A stretch of 64,000 bases of DNA. Origin: JAJDZL01 sp965220665 (GTDB lineage Bacteria > Pseudomonadota > Gammaproteobacteria > Arenicellales > JAJDZL01). The notes below the pieces were generated by a model, which did no database searches, was not told the origin of the DNA, and saw only the letters and a program-made list of their open reading frames with translations. Where the stretch lies: NCBI GenBank assembly GCA_965220665.1, contig CBDCQQ010000005.1, positions 1,302,001 to 1,366,000 on the forward strand, given 5' to 3'. Of this stretch, positions 36,326 to 45,001 are shown in pieces (within the stretch, counting starts at the first letter, position 1; the number at the start of each line of letters is the position of its first letter). The translations under genes were made by a program, and so were the position numbers.

Positions 36326-37546
36326 TTACGACCACAGTGCTGAAACCGGGGCGGCGACCATACCTTCTCCGAAAGGTATTGACTGGTCGCCGTCATACAA
36401 TACCAGACCAAAAACAAACTTGTTACCGCACGCAGTTGCCAGTTTTCGCAACCCAGAAAAATCTTTTTTAGTGACGGTCGCAGATGCTTTTACCTCTATC
36501 CCGACGACTCGACCGCGTCTGTCTTCAATCACAAAATCTACTTCATTGCGTTCTTTGTCCCGGAAGTGTGAGAATACAAACCGTTCCTCGGACCAACTTG
36601 CGTTTTTGAGTAGTTCACCGAATACGAAACTTTCCAGCAACGCGCCAAATATCACCCGATCATTAACCAATCTATCTGGAGACAGATCTCTGAGTGTGGC
36701 AAGTAAGCCAGAGTCAAGAAAATGCAATTTCGGAGTCTTTGTTAGACGCTTTAGTTTGTTCGTAAACCATGGTTGTAACGTGTGAACGATATACAGACTT
36801 TCAAAAATGTCCACATATTTTTGGGTGGAAACATGGTTAATACCCAACCTTGAACCGAGACTCGAGTAATTGACAAGTTGTCCGGAAAACTCGGCGAGGA
36901 CTCTCAACAACCTTGGCATAACACCCAATTTTTCAATCCGAGCAATGTCACGAATGTCTCTCTGGACAATTGTTTCGATATAGTCCAGATGCCAGTCTTG
37001 TCGACGGCGCCAACTTGAACGCGCCAGCACTTCAGGGTATCCACCTGTAAGCACAGCACTGACGAGGTCATCGCCGATGAGCAAGTTCGCAGGCTTTGGT
37101 GATTTTCCCAAGAACACTTGTTCCAGAAAACACGACTGACGCTCAATTAATTCAGCTTGCGATAAGGGTAGCAAGCGCATTATTGCTATGCGCCCTGCAA
37201 GCGAATCGGCGAGATGGGGAAGCATCATCAGATTCGCAGACCCGGTTAGCAAAAACCGACCTGCTCTCAAGTCGGCATCTACCGAGGTCTTGATTGGTAG
37301 AATAAGATTTGGAGCGCGATGAACTTCGTCAATTACAGCTCGATTTATGCCGCGCACGAAACCAACAGGGTCGTCTGCGGCACTTTCAAGTACAAGAGGG
37401 TCGTCAAGCGTGAAAAACGGAAATCTATCACTCGCAATCTGCTGTGCAAGCGTTGTTTTACCTGATTGTCGAGGCCCACAAAGCAAAACAATCCGAGTGT
37501 CGGATAGAGCTTCGTTGACTCGGTGTTCAACGAATCGAGGATACAA
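36326..37546 (-). CDS. Complete DUF4143-family AAA ATPase
   Basis: The 406-residue protein carries Walker A CGPRQSGKTTL at about 23-33, Walker B RAVIDEVHRAP at about 68-78, sensor-like FLLTGSANLM, and the DUF4143 half. That half has a winged-helix part (YSSLGSRLGINHVSTQKYVD), LHFLDSGLLATL, and the C-terminal NEVDFVIEDRRGRVVGIEVKAS, which looks like a nuclease-type core. The cellular role of the family is unknown. The start is a TTG at 37546; no ATG is available in frame. It is a paralogue of the interrupted and deleted genes near 28 and 50 kb. A 22-bp periodic repeat lies just upstream. Confidence 0.88.
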   Translation of the reverse strand: MYPRFVEHRVNEALSDTRIVLLCGPRQSGKTTLAQQIASDRFPFFTLDDPLVLESAADDPVGFVRGINRAVIDEVHRAPNLILPIKTSVDADLRAGRFLLTGSANLMMLPHLADSLAGRIAIMRLLPLSQAELIERQSCFLEQVFLGKSPKPANLLIGDDLVSAVLTGGYPEVLARSSWRRRQDWHLDYIETIVQRDIRDIARIEKLGVMPRLLRVLAEFSGQLVNYSSLGSRLGINHVSTQKYVDIFESLYIVHTLQPWFTNKLKRLTKTPKLHFLDSGLLATLRDLSPDRLVNDRVIFGALLESFVFGELLKNASWSEERFVFSHFRDKERNEVDFVIEDRRGRVVGIEVKASATVTKKDFSGLRKLATACGNKFVFGLVLYDGDQSIPFGEGMVAAPVSALWS

Positions 37547-37561
37547 ATCGTGTTCTATTTT

Positions 37562-37664
37562 CGACTGATTGAAAGTGATTATATGACCGTTTGTTAAACA
37601 TATGTCGACTAATTGAAAGATCGTGACCGACTAATTGAAAGAACAAGTCCGACTAATTGAAAGG
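37562..37664. repeat. CGACTAATTGAAAG repeats on a 22-bp lattice upstream of a DUF4143 gene
   Basis: CGACTAATTGAAAG occurs at 37606, 37628 and 37650, each 22 bp apart, and a variant (CGACTGATTGAAAG) at 37562, two periods earlier; the missing slot at 37584 is degenerate. Two helical turns of spacing puts every copy on the same DNA face, as in operator or iteron arrays. It lies between the ATPase start and the divergent DUF1223 gene. Confidence 0.75.
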
Positions 37665-37787
37665 GAAAATGCTATGAATGGAAGTGCCTGCTTTGTGGAA
37701 ATTACCTGATTATCACAGCACCTTCCAAACAAAATACTCTTTAATCTGTCTAATCAGCTATCAAATTTAAGCAAGGGGATGGTCATT

Positions 37788-38552
37788 ATGTCTTTCCGAA
37801 CTCGTATCTTTGGAATTTTTACAGCGGTCCTGGTTGTGTTTGCTTACCTGCCAGCAACCAATGCGGATTCCGAAACCAAACATGTTTTTGAATTGTTCAC
37901 TTCACAAGGGTGTTATTCCTGTCCGCCTGCCGAATCTCTACTCACCCGAATTGTGGAAGAGAGTGAAGAAGTGTTGGCGCTGGAATTTCATGTCGATTAC
38001 TGGGACACCTTGGTCTACGGTTCTGCCGGACAATGGAAAGATCCGTTCTCTTCGCCCGAATATAGTCAAAGACAGCGTAATTACAACAGAATGCGATTAG
38101 CTGGTCGCACAGGTGTGTACACACCACAAATGGTTGTTAATGGTTCCTACGCATTTGTTGGCAGCAGGTCACTGCAGGCACAGAATCTGATAAGCAAAGC
38201 ATCAGAACTTCGGCTGCAAGCGTCTGTCAAGGTAACTGAAGATGGTCAGTTGACCATAATGGTGGACGGTGATCATTCGGCAAAAGCCGATGTCTGGCTG
38301 GTCACATTTGACAGGCACCATGTTACTGAAATTCCATCCGGCGAAAACATGGGTAAAACACTGACGAATTCCAACGTTGTTCGCGACTTTCGATCAATTG
38401 GCCAGTGGCAGGGTGAACCCCTTGTGATTGAATCAGAACTTGAACCGCTTTCAGACAATCAGGGCTGCGCAATCATCATTCAGCAGTACAACGCGTTTCA
38501 AGCACGCATCATCGGTCCCATTCTGGGCGCTGCTAAGTGTGAGTCTGCGTAA
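37788..38552 (+). CDS. DUF1223-family exported thioredoxin-like protein
   Basis: The 254-residue protein has a signal peptide (RIFGIFTAVLVVFAYLPATNA), then VFELFTSQGCYSCPPAESLL, the CxxC-bearing start of DUF1223, FHVDYWDTLVY, GRTGVYTPQMVVNG and a C-terminal beta-rich part. The function is not established; a periplasmic redox role is suggested by the CxxC. ATG 37779 lies one base after AGGGG; ATG 37788 has the better spacing and puts the signal peptide at the N-terminus. Confidence 0.85.
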   Translation: MSFRTRIFGIFTAVLVVFAYLPATNADSETKHVFELFTSQGCYSCPPAESLLTRIVEESEEVLALEFHVDYWDTLVYGSAGQWKDPFSSPEYSQRQRNYNRMRLAGRTGVYTPQMVVNGSYAFVGSRSLQAQNLISKASELRLQASVKVTEDGQLTIMVDGDHSAKADVWLVTFDRHHVTEIPSGENMGKTLTNSNVVRDFRSIGQWQGEPLVIESELEPLSDNQGCAIIIQQYNAFQARIIGPILGAAKCESA

Positions 38553-38573
38553 TTAAAGAGTGACGTTCAAGCA

Positions 38574-38987
38574 CTAAAAGGGCTTTAGTACAACCAGCGC
38601 AACAATCACGATTAGAATTACGACTGGCAGTTCATTGAACAGTCGGAAAAAAATGTGTGAGCGAACATTGCGGTCGGTCTTGAATATTGCAAGGTATCGC
38701 CAGCACCATAAATGGTAGGTGATGAGGATCAGCACCAGCAGTAGTTTGTACATCAGCCACATCCCACCGAATCCGTAGCCCAACCATAACCACATCCCCG
38801 TACCAAGTGCCAATACGGCACTTGGTGTTGCAATTCCAAAATAAAGTTTTCGTTCCATGATTTTGAATCGCTGATTGCTGATTTCATCTTCAGTCATCGC
38901 GTGATAGACAAAAAGTCTCGGCAGATAAAAAAGACCAGCGAACCAGGTAACCACGAATACGATGTGAAATGTTTTTATCCAGAGCAT
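38574..38987 (-). CDS. hemJ: Protoporphyrinogen IX oxidase, HemJ type
   Basis: The 137-residue, four-helix membrane protein reads KTFHIVFVVTWFAGLFYLPRLFVYHA, with the conserved His10-region and Trp/Arg of HemJ, and MYKLLLVLILITYHLW, with the conserved Lys and His. It oxidises protoporphyrinogen IX in the penultimate haem step. It converges on the DUF1223 gene. Confidence 0.92.
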   Translation of the reverse strand: MLWIKTFHIVFVVTWFAGLFYLPRLFVYHAMTEDEISNQRFKIMERKLYFGIATPSAVLALGTGMWLWLGYGFGGMWLMYKLLLVLILITYHLWCWRYLAIFKTDRNVRSHIFFRLFNELPVVILIVIVALVVLKPF

Positions 38988-39100
38988 TTTTACATCCCGT
39001 CAATTGCCAAATCGGGGAAAATTACAGATTCAGGAAAGCAGTTACATTTGGCATATACTTAATATTACTTTGACAATCTCGGAGGGAAGTCTCGAATATT

Positions 39101-39319
39101 GTGGCTAAAGAAGATCAAATAGAAATGAACGGTACTGTACTTGAAACATTGCCAAATACTAATTTTAGAGTCAAACTGGATAACGATCACATCGTAACTG
39201 CCCATATTTCCGGTAAGATACGAAAAAACTACATTCGCATTCTGCGCGGTGATCGAGTTGTGGTTCAATTGACTCCATACGACCTGACCAGGGGTCGCAT
39301 CGTTTACCGAGAACGGTAG
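39101..39319 (+). CDS. infA: Translation initiation factor IF-1
   Basis: The 72-residue S1-fold protein reads AKEDQIEMNGTVLETLPN, FRVKLDNDHIVTAHISGKIRKN and YDLTRGRIVYRER, matching IF-1 throughout. The start is GTG 39101 with GGAGGGAAG about twelve bases upstream. It binds the A site during initiation. An acyl desaturase gene begins 24 bases after its stop and may be co-transcribed. Confidence 0.97.
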   Translation: MAKEDQIEMNGTVLETLPNTNFRVKLDNDHIVTAHISGKIRKNYIRILRGDRVVVQLTPYDLTRGRIVYRER

Positions 39320-39342
39320 ACCATTAATCTGAGGCAACCTAC

Positions 39343-40518
39343 GTGCTGGAATTTATCCTGTTTCAACTACCGTGGTGGGGCTATGTGCTTGTCACCCTGG
39401 CGCTTACCCATATTACGATTGTATCAGTTACGATTTTTCTCCATCGGCATCAAGCTCACGGAGCGCTACAACTGCATCCTGTACTGAGTCACTTCTTTCG
39501 CTTTTGGCTCTGGCTTACGACCGGAATCATCACCAAAGAGTGGGTAGCGGTCCATCGTAAACATCATGCTACGGTCGAAAGTGACGACGATCCGCACAGT
39601 CCACAGAAGGTTGGAATTAACCGCGTACTATGGGGAGGGTTGATTTTGTATCGCCGTGCAGCACGGCTACCGGGAATTCTAGATCAGTACGGCGTCGGTA
39701 CACCGGACGACTGGCTGGAACGGAATGTCTATGCAAAGTACCCTAATACGGGCTTGTTATTGATGCTCCTGATCAACGTTTTTGCATTTGGGCTTGTCGC
39801 TGGGCTGTCCATTTGGGCTGTTCAAATGGTGTGGATTCCGTTTTGGGCTGCCGGTGTGATCAATGGTGTCGGGCATTATCTGGGATACAGGAACTTTAAC
39901 TTACCTGACGCCAGTCGCAACATAATTCCGTGGGGGATCGTCATTGGCGGTGAGGAACTGCACAACAATCACCATGCGTACTCCGCTTCAGCACAGTTTT
40001 CTGCACGAAAGTGGGAAATTGATCTTGGGTGGTGCTATGTACGGTTGCTGAATAAATTCAGACTGGTAAAAATTCAGCGAAAAATTCCGAAACTGACGTT
40101 TAACCAGCACAAACAGCACTGTGATTTTGAAACAGTTAAGGTGTTTGTGGCAAATCGCTTTCAGGTGATGTCAAAATATGCCAACGAAGTAGTCAAAGGG
40201 GTTTGCCGCGAGGAAATTCGTTCAGCTTCTGGAGAGACGCGGCGTCTGCTCAAACAAGCTAAGCGACTGTTAGCTTCTGATCACACAAGATTGAGCGATC
40301 TGAAAAAAGAATGGTTGAACAAAGTTCTGGAGACAAATTCAAGAATTGCTACAGTTTATGCGATGAAGGAGTCTTTACAGCACATCGCTTCACGTTCGTC
40401 AAATTCGTACGAACAGGTACGTCAGTCGCTGGAGGAGTGGTGTCAGAGAGCAGAAGAATCTGACATTGATGCCCTAATGAAATTCTCTGCCCGACTGAAG
40501 GGCGCTACTGCGAACTGA
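39343..40518 (+). CDS. Acyl-lipid/acyl-CoA delta-9-type fatty acid desaturase
   Basis: The 391-residue membrane protein carries the three histidine boxes of the stearoyl-CoA-type desaturases: HRHQAH, HRKHHA and HNNHHAYS, set among four helices, and holding a di-iron centre. It uses oxygen to put a cis double bond in fatty acids, adjusting membrane fluidity. The C-terminal 110 residues are charged and helical, longer than in many bacterial members. GTG start. Confidence 0.9.
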   Translation: MLEFILFQLPWWGYVLVTLALTHITIVSVTIFLHRHQAHGALQLHPVLSHFFRFWLWLTTGIITKEWVAVHRKHHATVESDDDPHSPQKVGINRVLWGGLILYRRAARLPGILDQYGVGTPDDWLERNVYAKYPNTGLLLMLLINVFAFGLVAGLSIWAVQMVWIPFWAAGVINGVGHYLGYRNFNLPDASRNIIPWGIVIGGEELHNNHHAYSASAQFSARKWEIDLGWCYVRLLNKFRLVKIQRKIPKLTFNQHKQHCDFETVKVFVANRFQVMSKYANEVVKGVCREEIRSASGETRRLLKQAKRLLASDHTRLSDLKKEWLNKVLETNSRIATVYAMKESLQHIASRSSNSYEQVRQSLEEWCQRAEESDIDALMKFSARLKGATAN

Positions 40519-40556
40519 TTATTGATCAGTAATGAGAATCTGAAAGTAGCCGTAGC

Positions 40557-40712
40557 TCACTTCAGTTTGGTTTCCTTGTAGATTACGTGCTTTCCGGCTA
40601 CCGGATCGAATTTACGCAGTTCAAGTTTCTTTTCGGTGTTGCGCTTGTTTTTCCAGGTTGTGTAGAAGTGTCCGGTTCCGGCGGATGACTCAAGTTTAAT
40701 TTTCTCGCGCAT
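40557..40712 (-). CDS. rpmG: 50S ribosomal protein L33
   Basis: A 51-residue protein read from the reverse strand, starting MREKIKLESSAGTGHFYTT and ending KHVIYKETKLK. KNKRNTEKKLELRKFDP is typical. It lacks the CxxC pairs of zinc-type L33, so it is the zinc-independent form. It follows rpmB after 16 bases in the standard L28-L33 operon. Confidence 0.97.
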   Translation of the reverse strand: MREKIKLESSAGTGHFYTTWKNKRNTEKKLELRKFDPVAGKHVIYKETKLK

Positions 40713-40728
40713 GGTTCAGATTCTCCAG

Positions 40729-40965
40729 TTAGACCTTGACGCCATCAGCGCGCAAGTCTTCCAACACACTTTCGATGCCATTTTTATCGATGGTACGAAT
40801 CGCCTTTCGACTGACCCGAAGCTTAACCCAGCGATTTTCGCTATCAACCCAAAAGCGCCGATAATGCAAATTGGGGCGAAACCTGCGTTTGGTTTTGATG
40901 TGCGAATGCGAAACGTTGTTTCCGCTAACCGTCTTTTTTCCAGTAACCTGACAAATCCTTGGCAT
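40729..40965 (-). CDS. rpmB: 50S ribosomal protein L28
   Basis: The 78-residue product starts MPRICQVTGKKTVSGNNVSH and contains RRFRPNLHYRRFWVDSENRW and SRKAIRTIDKNG. An upstream extension of the frame is possible, but the ATG at 40965 has GGGAA close by and matches the known N-terminus. It is first in the rpmB-rpmG operon and divergent from coaBC. Confidence 0.97.
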   Translation of the reverse strand: MPRICQVTGKKTVSGNNVSHSHIKTKRRFRPNLHYRRFWVDSENRWVKLRVSRKAIRTIDKNGIESVLEDLRADGVKV

Positions 40966-41050
40966 CGTTCCCAGAACCTGAAGATTGAAATGTGAGAATA
41001 GAGGCGCACATTCTATACTATTAGTTGAAAAAATCAAAGCGATAAATACT

Positions 41051-42298
41051 GTGAACAGCCCCAAAAGTCCCCCCGTTTCTTTACACTGTAAGCGAATTCT
41101 GCTTGGTGTAACGGGTGGTATTGCGGCTTACAAATCGGCGGAGCTGGCGCGCAGGCTGTGTGAAGTCGGTGCTGAAGTGCGCGTTGTCATGACCAGGAAC
41201 GCGGAGGCGTTCATCTCAAGTCTTACGATGCAGGCAGTGAGTGGCAATGCGGTTCGAAGTGAAACTTTCGATGAGGAAGCTGAAGCGGGTATGAGTCACA
41301 TCGAACTGGCACGTTGGGCGGATGCGATTGTTGTTGCACCGGCAACTGCCGCATTTATTGCGCGCTTGACGCATGGTTTTGCAGATGATCTTTTGACGAC
41401 ATTATGTCTGGCAACTGAGTCCAAAATTGCAGTCGCCCCTGCTATGAACCGCGTCATGTGGTCAAGTCCAGCGACTCAAAACAATATCAATCAATTACGA
41501 GAGCGCACCATAGCAGTGATGGGGCCAGATAGCGGAGATCAGGCTTGCGGTGAAGTTGGACCAGGACGCATGCTGCAGCCTGAAGATATCGTCAGACAGG
41601 TTAGTGAATTGTTCAGTAGTGAAGAATTAAGCGGTCTGAGCGTTCTTGTTACAGCTGGCTCTACTTGGGAAGCAATTGATCCAGTGCGAGGCATCACAAA
41701 TTTAAGTTCCGGAAAAATGGGGTATGCGGTCGCCGACGCCGCAGTCCAAGCCGGCGCCAATGTGACACTGATTTCAGGCCCAGCAACACAGCCATTGCCC
41801 AAAAGGGTTGCGAAAGTCATTGAAGTCACCAGCGCCAGGGAAATGCTGGAAGCAGTCATGGCGAATCTTGATGGACAGGAAATTTTTATTGCAGTTGCGG
41901 CGGTTGCTGACTATAGGCCGCAGACTCAGGCAGCGGGCAAAATCAAGAAACAGGGTGAGGAAGTACTCAAAATGGAATTTGTGCGAAATCCCGATATCTT
42001 GGCAAAAGTTAAAGAAAAGGTTCCTGATTTGTTCAGTGTTGGGTTTGCGGCAGAGACGGACAATCTCATCTCTGAAGCTCGTAAAAAATTGTTGGCCAAA
42101 CGCGCAGACCTGATTGCAGCAAATGCAGTCAGTGGCGAATCAAACGCATTGGGCTCGGACTACAATACTTTGCAGCTTATTGATCGGACTGGTGTGGTGT
42201 CACTAGGACCAGCATTGAAAACCAGAATTGCAGTAGAGTTAATCCAAGAGATTTCGGCACGATTCCATGCAAGAGGTACGCTACAAAGTACTCGATAA
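41051..42298 (+). CDS. coaBC: Bifunctional phosphopantothenoylcysteine decarboxylase / phosphopantothenate-cysteine ligase
   Basis: This protein has about 415 residues. The N-terminal flavoprotein (CoaC) half has RILLGVTGGIAAYKSAELAR, catalytic-His ISHIELARWAD (SHIEL) and VAPAMNRVMW. The CoaB half has VLVTAGSTWEAIDPVRGITNLSSGKMG and the Lys-rich KIKKQ region. It performs two steps of coenzyme A synthesis. I chose GTG 41051 because longer starts would run almost into rpmB's divergent start; the ribosome binding site is weak. The coding end overlaps dut by 32 bases. Confidence 0.94.
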   Translation: MNSPKSPPVSLHCKRILLGVTGGIAAYKSAELARRLCEVGAEVRVVMTRNAEAFISSLTMQAVSGNAVRSETFDEEAEAGMSHIELARWADAIVVAPATAAFIARLTHGFADDLLTTLCLATESKIAVAPAMNRVMWSSPATQNNINQLRERTIAVMGPDSGDQACGEVGPGRMLQPEDIVRQVSELFSSEELSGLSVLVTAGSTWEAIDPVRGITNLSSGKMGYAVADAAVQAGANVTLISGPATQPLPKRVAKVIEVTSAREMLEAVMANLDGQEIFIAVAAVADYRPQTQAAGKIKKQGEEVLKMEFVRNPDILAKVKEKVPDLFSVGFAAETDNLISEARKKLLAKRADLIAANAVSGESNALGSDYNTLQLIDRTGVVSLGPALKTRIAVELIQEISARFHARGTLQSTR

Positions 42299-42722
42299 CA
42301 GGATCGGTCAGTCGATACCCTTACCGGAACGTTCGACCGAAGGTGCAGCGGGATTGGATCTTCGGGCCTGTATCGAAACCGAATTAAATCTTCGACCCTC
42401 AGATTGTGAACTGATTCCAACTGGCATTGCCATTGATATCCGCGATCCGGGAATTGCCGCAATCTTGTTGCCACGTTCAGGACTGGGTCACAAACACGGC
42501 ATCGTACTGGGTAATCTGGTTGGGTTGATTGATTCGGATTATCAGGGCCAGGTCTTTGTTTCATGTTGGAATCGGGGTGGTGATAATTTCACAATTCAAC
42601 CCGGAGACCGAATTGCGCAGATGGTTTTTGTCCCTGTCATTCGGCCAAAATTGATTAGAGTTGATGAATTTGAACCAACTGCCCGAGCAGTCGGTGGATT
42701 TGGAAGCACAGGCGTTAGTTAG
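42267..42722 (+). CDS. dut: dUTP diphosphatase
   Basis: The 151-residue trimeric dUTPase shows all five motifs: GAAGLDLRA, LPRSGLGHKHGI, GLIDSDYQGQV, PGDRIAQMVFVPV and RAVGGFGSTG. It removes dUTP and supplies dUMP for thymidylate. Coupled by overlap to coaBC, a conserved gammaproteobacterial pair. Confidence 0.97.
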   Translation: MQEVRYKVLDNRIGQSIPLPERSTEGAAGLDLRACIETELNLRPSDCELIPTGIAIDIRDPGIAAILLPRSGLGHKHGIVLGNLVGLIDSDYQGQVFVSCWNRGGDNFTIQPGDRIAQMVFVPVIRPKLIRVDEFEPTARAVGGFGSTGVS

Positions 42723-42728
42723 AAGATA

Positions 42729-42989
42729 ATGGAAAGAGTTGAAATCTATACCAGTCCCATTTGTGGATATTGTCAGGCAGCCAAGCGTCTGCTCGACAAG
42801 GAGGGCATTGCGTTTACAGAATACGACGTACTCTTTGACTCTACACGAAAAGGTGAGATGTTGACACGAAGTGCCGGTCAGCGCACTGTTCCCCAAATTT
42901 TTGTTGATGGTGTCAGCGTTGGTGGATTTGATGAGCTTACCCGGCTGGATATTCACGAATTGCTCAGCAGACAGCCGAATTCTGACTGA
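42729..42989 (+). CDS. grxC: Glutaredoxin 3
   Basis: The 86-residue dithiol glutaredoxin has active site CGYC in YTSPICGYCQAAKRLLD (Grx3 of E. coli has CPYC), cis-Pro in RTVPQIFVDG and GGFDELTRLD. It reduces disulfides with glutathione. It starts six bases after dut, so it probably belongs to the coaBC-dut transcription unit. Confidence 0.92.
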   Translation: MERVEIYTSPICGYCQAAKRLLDKEGIAFTEYDVLFDSTRKGEMLTRSAGQRTVPQIFVDGVSVGGFDELTRLDIHELLSRQPNSD

Positions 42990-43073
42990 TCAAGACAAAA
43001 TCATGAATGATCCAGGCGCAATGCTGTGCCGAATACTTGAGAAGTCATTGGCGAATCTAATCCAGTTACTGTT

Positions 43074-43913
43074 ATGAAATTGACCAAAAAAGAGTTCAAA
43101 AGTGCCGAGCGCAAGATCGTAACCTTGATGGGTATGTCGGGTTGTGGAAAAACAACGCTGGCGCGCAAACTTCCCAAGACTTCCTGGTTTCACTATTCTG
43201 CAGACTATCGCATTGGCACTCGCTACCTGGATGAACCAATCATTGATAACATCAAGGAAAAGGCGATGCAAATTGATTTTCTCAGGGATTTGTTGCGCAG
43301 CGATTCCATTAGCATCCAAAGTGCTATGACTTTTGATAATCTGGACCTTCTATCCAAGTTCGTCGGAATGCTGGGTGACCAGAAGAAAGGAGGACTTCCG
43401 CTGAAAGAGTTCAAGCGTCGTCAAGACTTGCACCGCGACGCTGAAATTCATTCCATGTACGACGTCAGGGAGTTTGTTACCAAAGCAAAGTCGATATACG
43501 GTTACGACCATTTTGTCAATGATTCAAGTGGTAGTTTGTGTGAATTAGGCGATGAACGAGTGCTTGAAGAACTGGCCCGACAGACGTTAATTTTATTGAT
43601 CGACGTGAGTCCGGAGTTTGAGTCTGAAATCATTGAACGGCAGATCAAGCATCCAAAACCGCTTTACTATGAAGAGAATTTTCTTGAAGTCCAATTGGCT
43701 GAATATTTAGAAACGAGTCAGTTGACGCAAACCGACCAAATTGATCCTAATCATTTCGTTCGATGGATTTTTCCGAAGCTGGTGCACTCTCGTCGACCAA
43801 AGTACGAACGCATCGCCAAAAAGTACGGCTATACCATTGCAGCGGATGAATTGGACCGTGTGCGTGATGAACAGGATTTTGTTGATCTTGTCTGCACCGT
43901 CTTGGACGACTAA
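43074..43913 (+). CDS. P-loop ATPase of unknown function
   Basis: The 279-residue protein has Walker A MGMSGCGKTTLARKLP at about 19-34. The rest is helical and charged, with HYSADYRIGTRYL, NDSSGSLCEL and LIDVSPEFESEIIERQ. I recall such conserved ATPases near metA in proteobacteria but cannot name a function. The ATG 43074 lacks a strong ribosome binding site. metA follows after 33 bases. Confidence 0.75.
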   Translation: MKLTKKEFKSAERKIVTLMGMSGCGKTTLARKLPKTSWFHYSADYRIGTRYLDEPIIDNIKEKAMQIDFLRDLLRSDSISIQSAMTFDNLDLLSKFVGMLGDQKKGGLPLKEFKRRQDLHRDAEIHSMYDVREFVTKAKSIYGYDHFVNDSSGSLCELGDERVLEELARQTLILLIDVSPEFESEIIERQIKHPKPLYYEENFLEVQLAEYLETSQLTQTDQIDPNHFVRWIFPKLVHSRRPKYERIAKKYGYTIAADELDRVRDEQDFVDLVCTVLDD

Positions 43914-43946
43914 TTAAATCCCAAGCTGTATTTTCAAGATTAACTC

Positions 43947-44981
43947 ATGCCTTTATTGCGCTATCGCGATTTAGACTCCTGGGAGCGTCTTGTCCACGAG
44001 GACATTGAAATTATGGAGCAGAATGCAGATGCATCACCGCTTCAAATCGGCTTTCTGAATATGATGCCAGACCGGGCGCTTAGAGCGACTGAACGGCAGT
44101 TCTACAGACTGCTGGCGGCAGGTGCTGATGACTTCATCGTTCAGATTCATCCATTTAGTATCGAAGGCCTGCCAAGATCTGCCGATACTCTGGAATATGT
44201 TTCCAAGGCCTACGATTCGTTTGATGAGATCATGAAAATCAAGCTGGATGGCTTGGTTCTGACTGGAGCAAATCCAGGAAACTTTGAAATCACTGCGGAG
44301 AAGTTCTGGCCTTACTTTGAAGAGGTGGTGCACTGGGCGAATGAGAATGTTCCGACAATTTTGTGTTCGTGTCTGGCATCGCATGCCATTTTGAAGATTT
44401 TTCATGGAATTGAACGAATCCGCTGCCAGCCTGACAAGCGGTGGGGAGTATTCTCTCATCGGGTGACCCAAATCAAACATCCACTGATGGCGGATATGCC
44501 TGAGCATTATGAAGAACCGCGATCGCATGTTTTTGAAATGACTGCCGAGCAGATGGAACCACATGGCGTTCAGGTTCTTGCCTCCAGTTCAGATGCGGAC
44601 TTTGGTATCGCAGTTAGCGAAGACGGAAGCAGGTGGGTGTTTCTGCAGGGGCATCCGGAATACGATTCGGTCAGCCTGTTGAAAGAATACAAGCGTGAAA
44701 TAAATCGTTTCAGACTGGGCGAGCGGTCCAATTACCCTGATTATCCGCTGAATTATTTACCCGATTCAGCAAAGCAGAGCCTTGAGGGATACCGCGCTGA
44801 TTTTCTACTTGCTTTGGAGCATAGTTTGGACTTGCCGGAACTGCCGGAGTCAGAAATCCTTCCGCTGATTGACAACACGTGGCGTGTCCATGCTGAACTT
44901 CTTTATCGCAATTGGCTTCGCATGGTCATCAACGAGAAAGAAAAGCATAAATCGGACGCTGTTGAGACAGTGTCCTGCTGA
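43947..44981 (+). CDS. metA: Homoserine O-acyltransferase, MetA family
   Basis: The 344-residue MetA-type enzyme reads LQIGFLNMMPDRALRATERQF, VLTGANPG, RWGVFSHRV and QGHPEYDSVSLLKEY. The nucleophile region reads LCSCLASHAI instead of the enterobacterial CWAAQAAL; C142 is the likely catalytic Cys. It acylates homoserine with succinyl- or acetyl-CoA, the first step to methionine; which donor is used cannot be told here. Confidence 0.88.
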   Translation: MPLLRYRDLDSWERLVHEDIEIMEQNADASPLQIGFLNMMPDRALRATERQFYRLLAAGADDFIVQIHPFSIEGLPRSADTLEYVSKAYDSFDEIMKIKLDGLVLTGANPGNFEITAEKFWPYFEEVVHWANENVPTILCSCLASHAILKIFHGIERIRCQPDKRWGVFSHRVTQIKHPLMADMPEHYEEPRSHVFEMTAEQMEPHGVQVLASSSDADFGIAVSEDGSRWVFLQGHPEYDSVSLLKEYKREINRFRLGERSNYPDYPLNYLPDSAKQSLEGYRADFLLALEHSLDLPELPESEILPLIDNTWRVHAELLYRNWLRMVINEKEKHKSDAVETVSC

Positions 44982-45001
44982 TTCCAGAGACGGGTTCAAA
45001 G

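Noticed and set aside
37562..37664. 22-bp lattice considered as a CRISPR or a plasmid origin
   Set aside because: Repeats are too short and close for CRISPR; no replication initiator gene is nearby.
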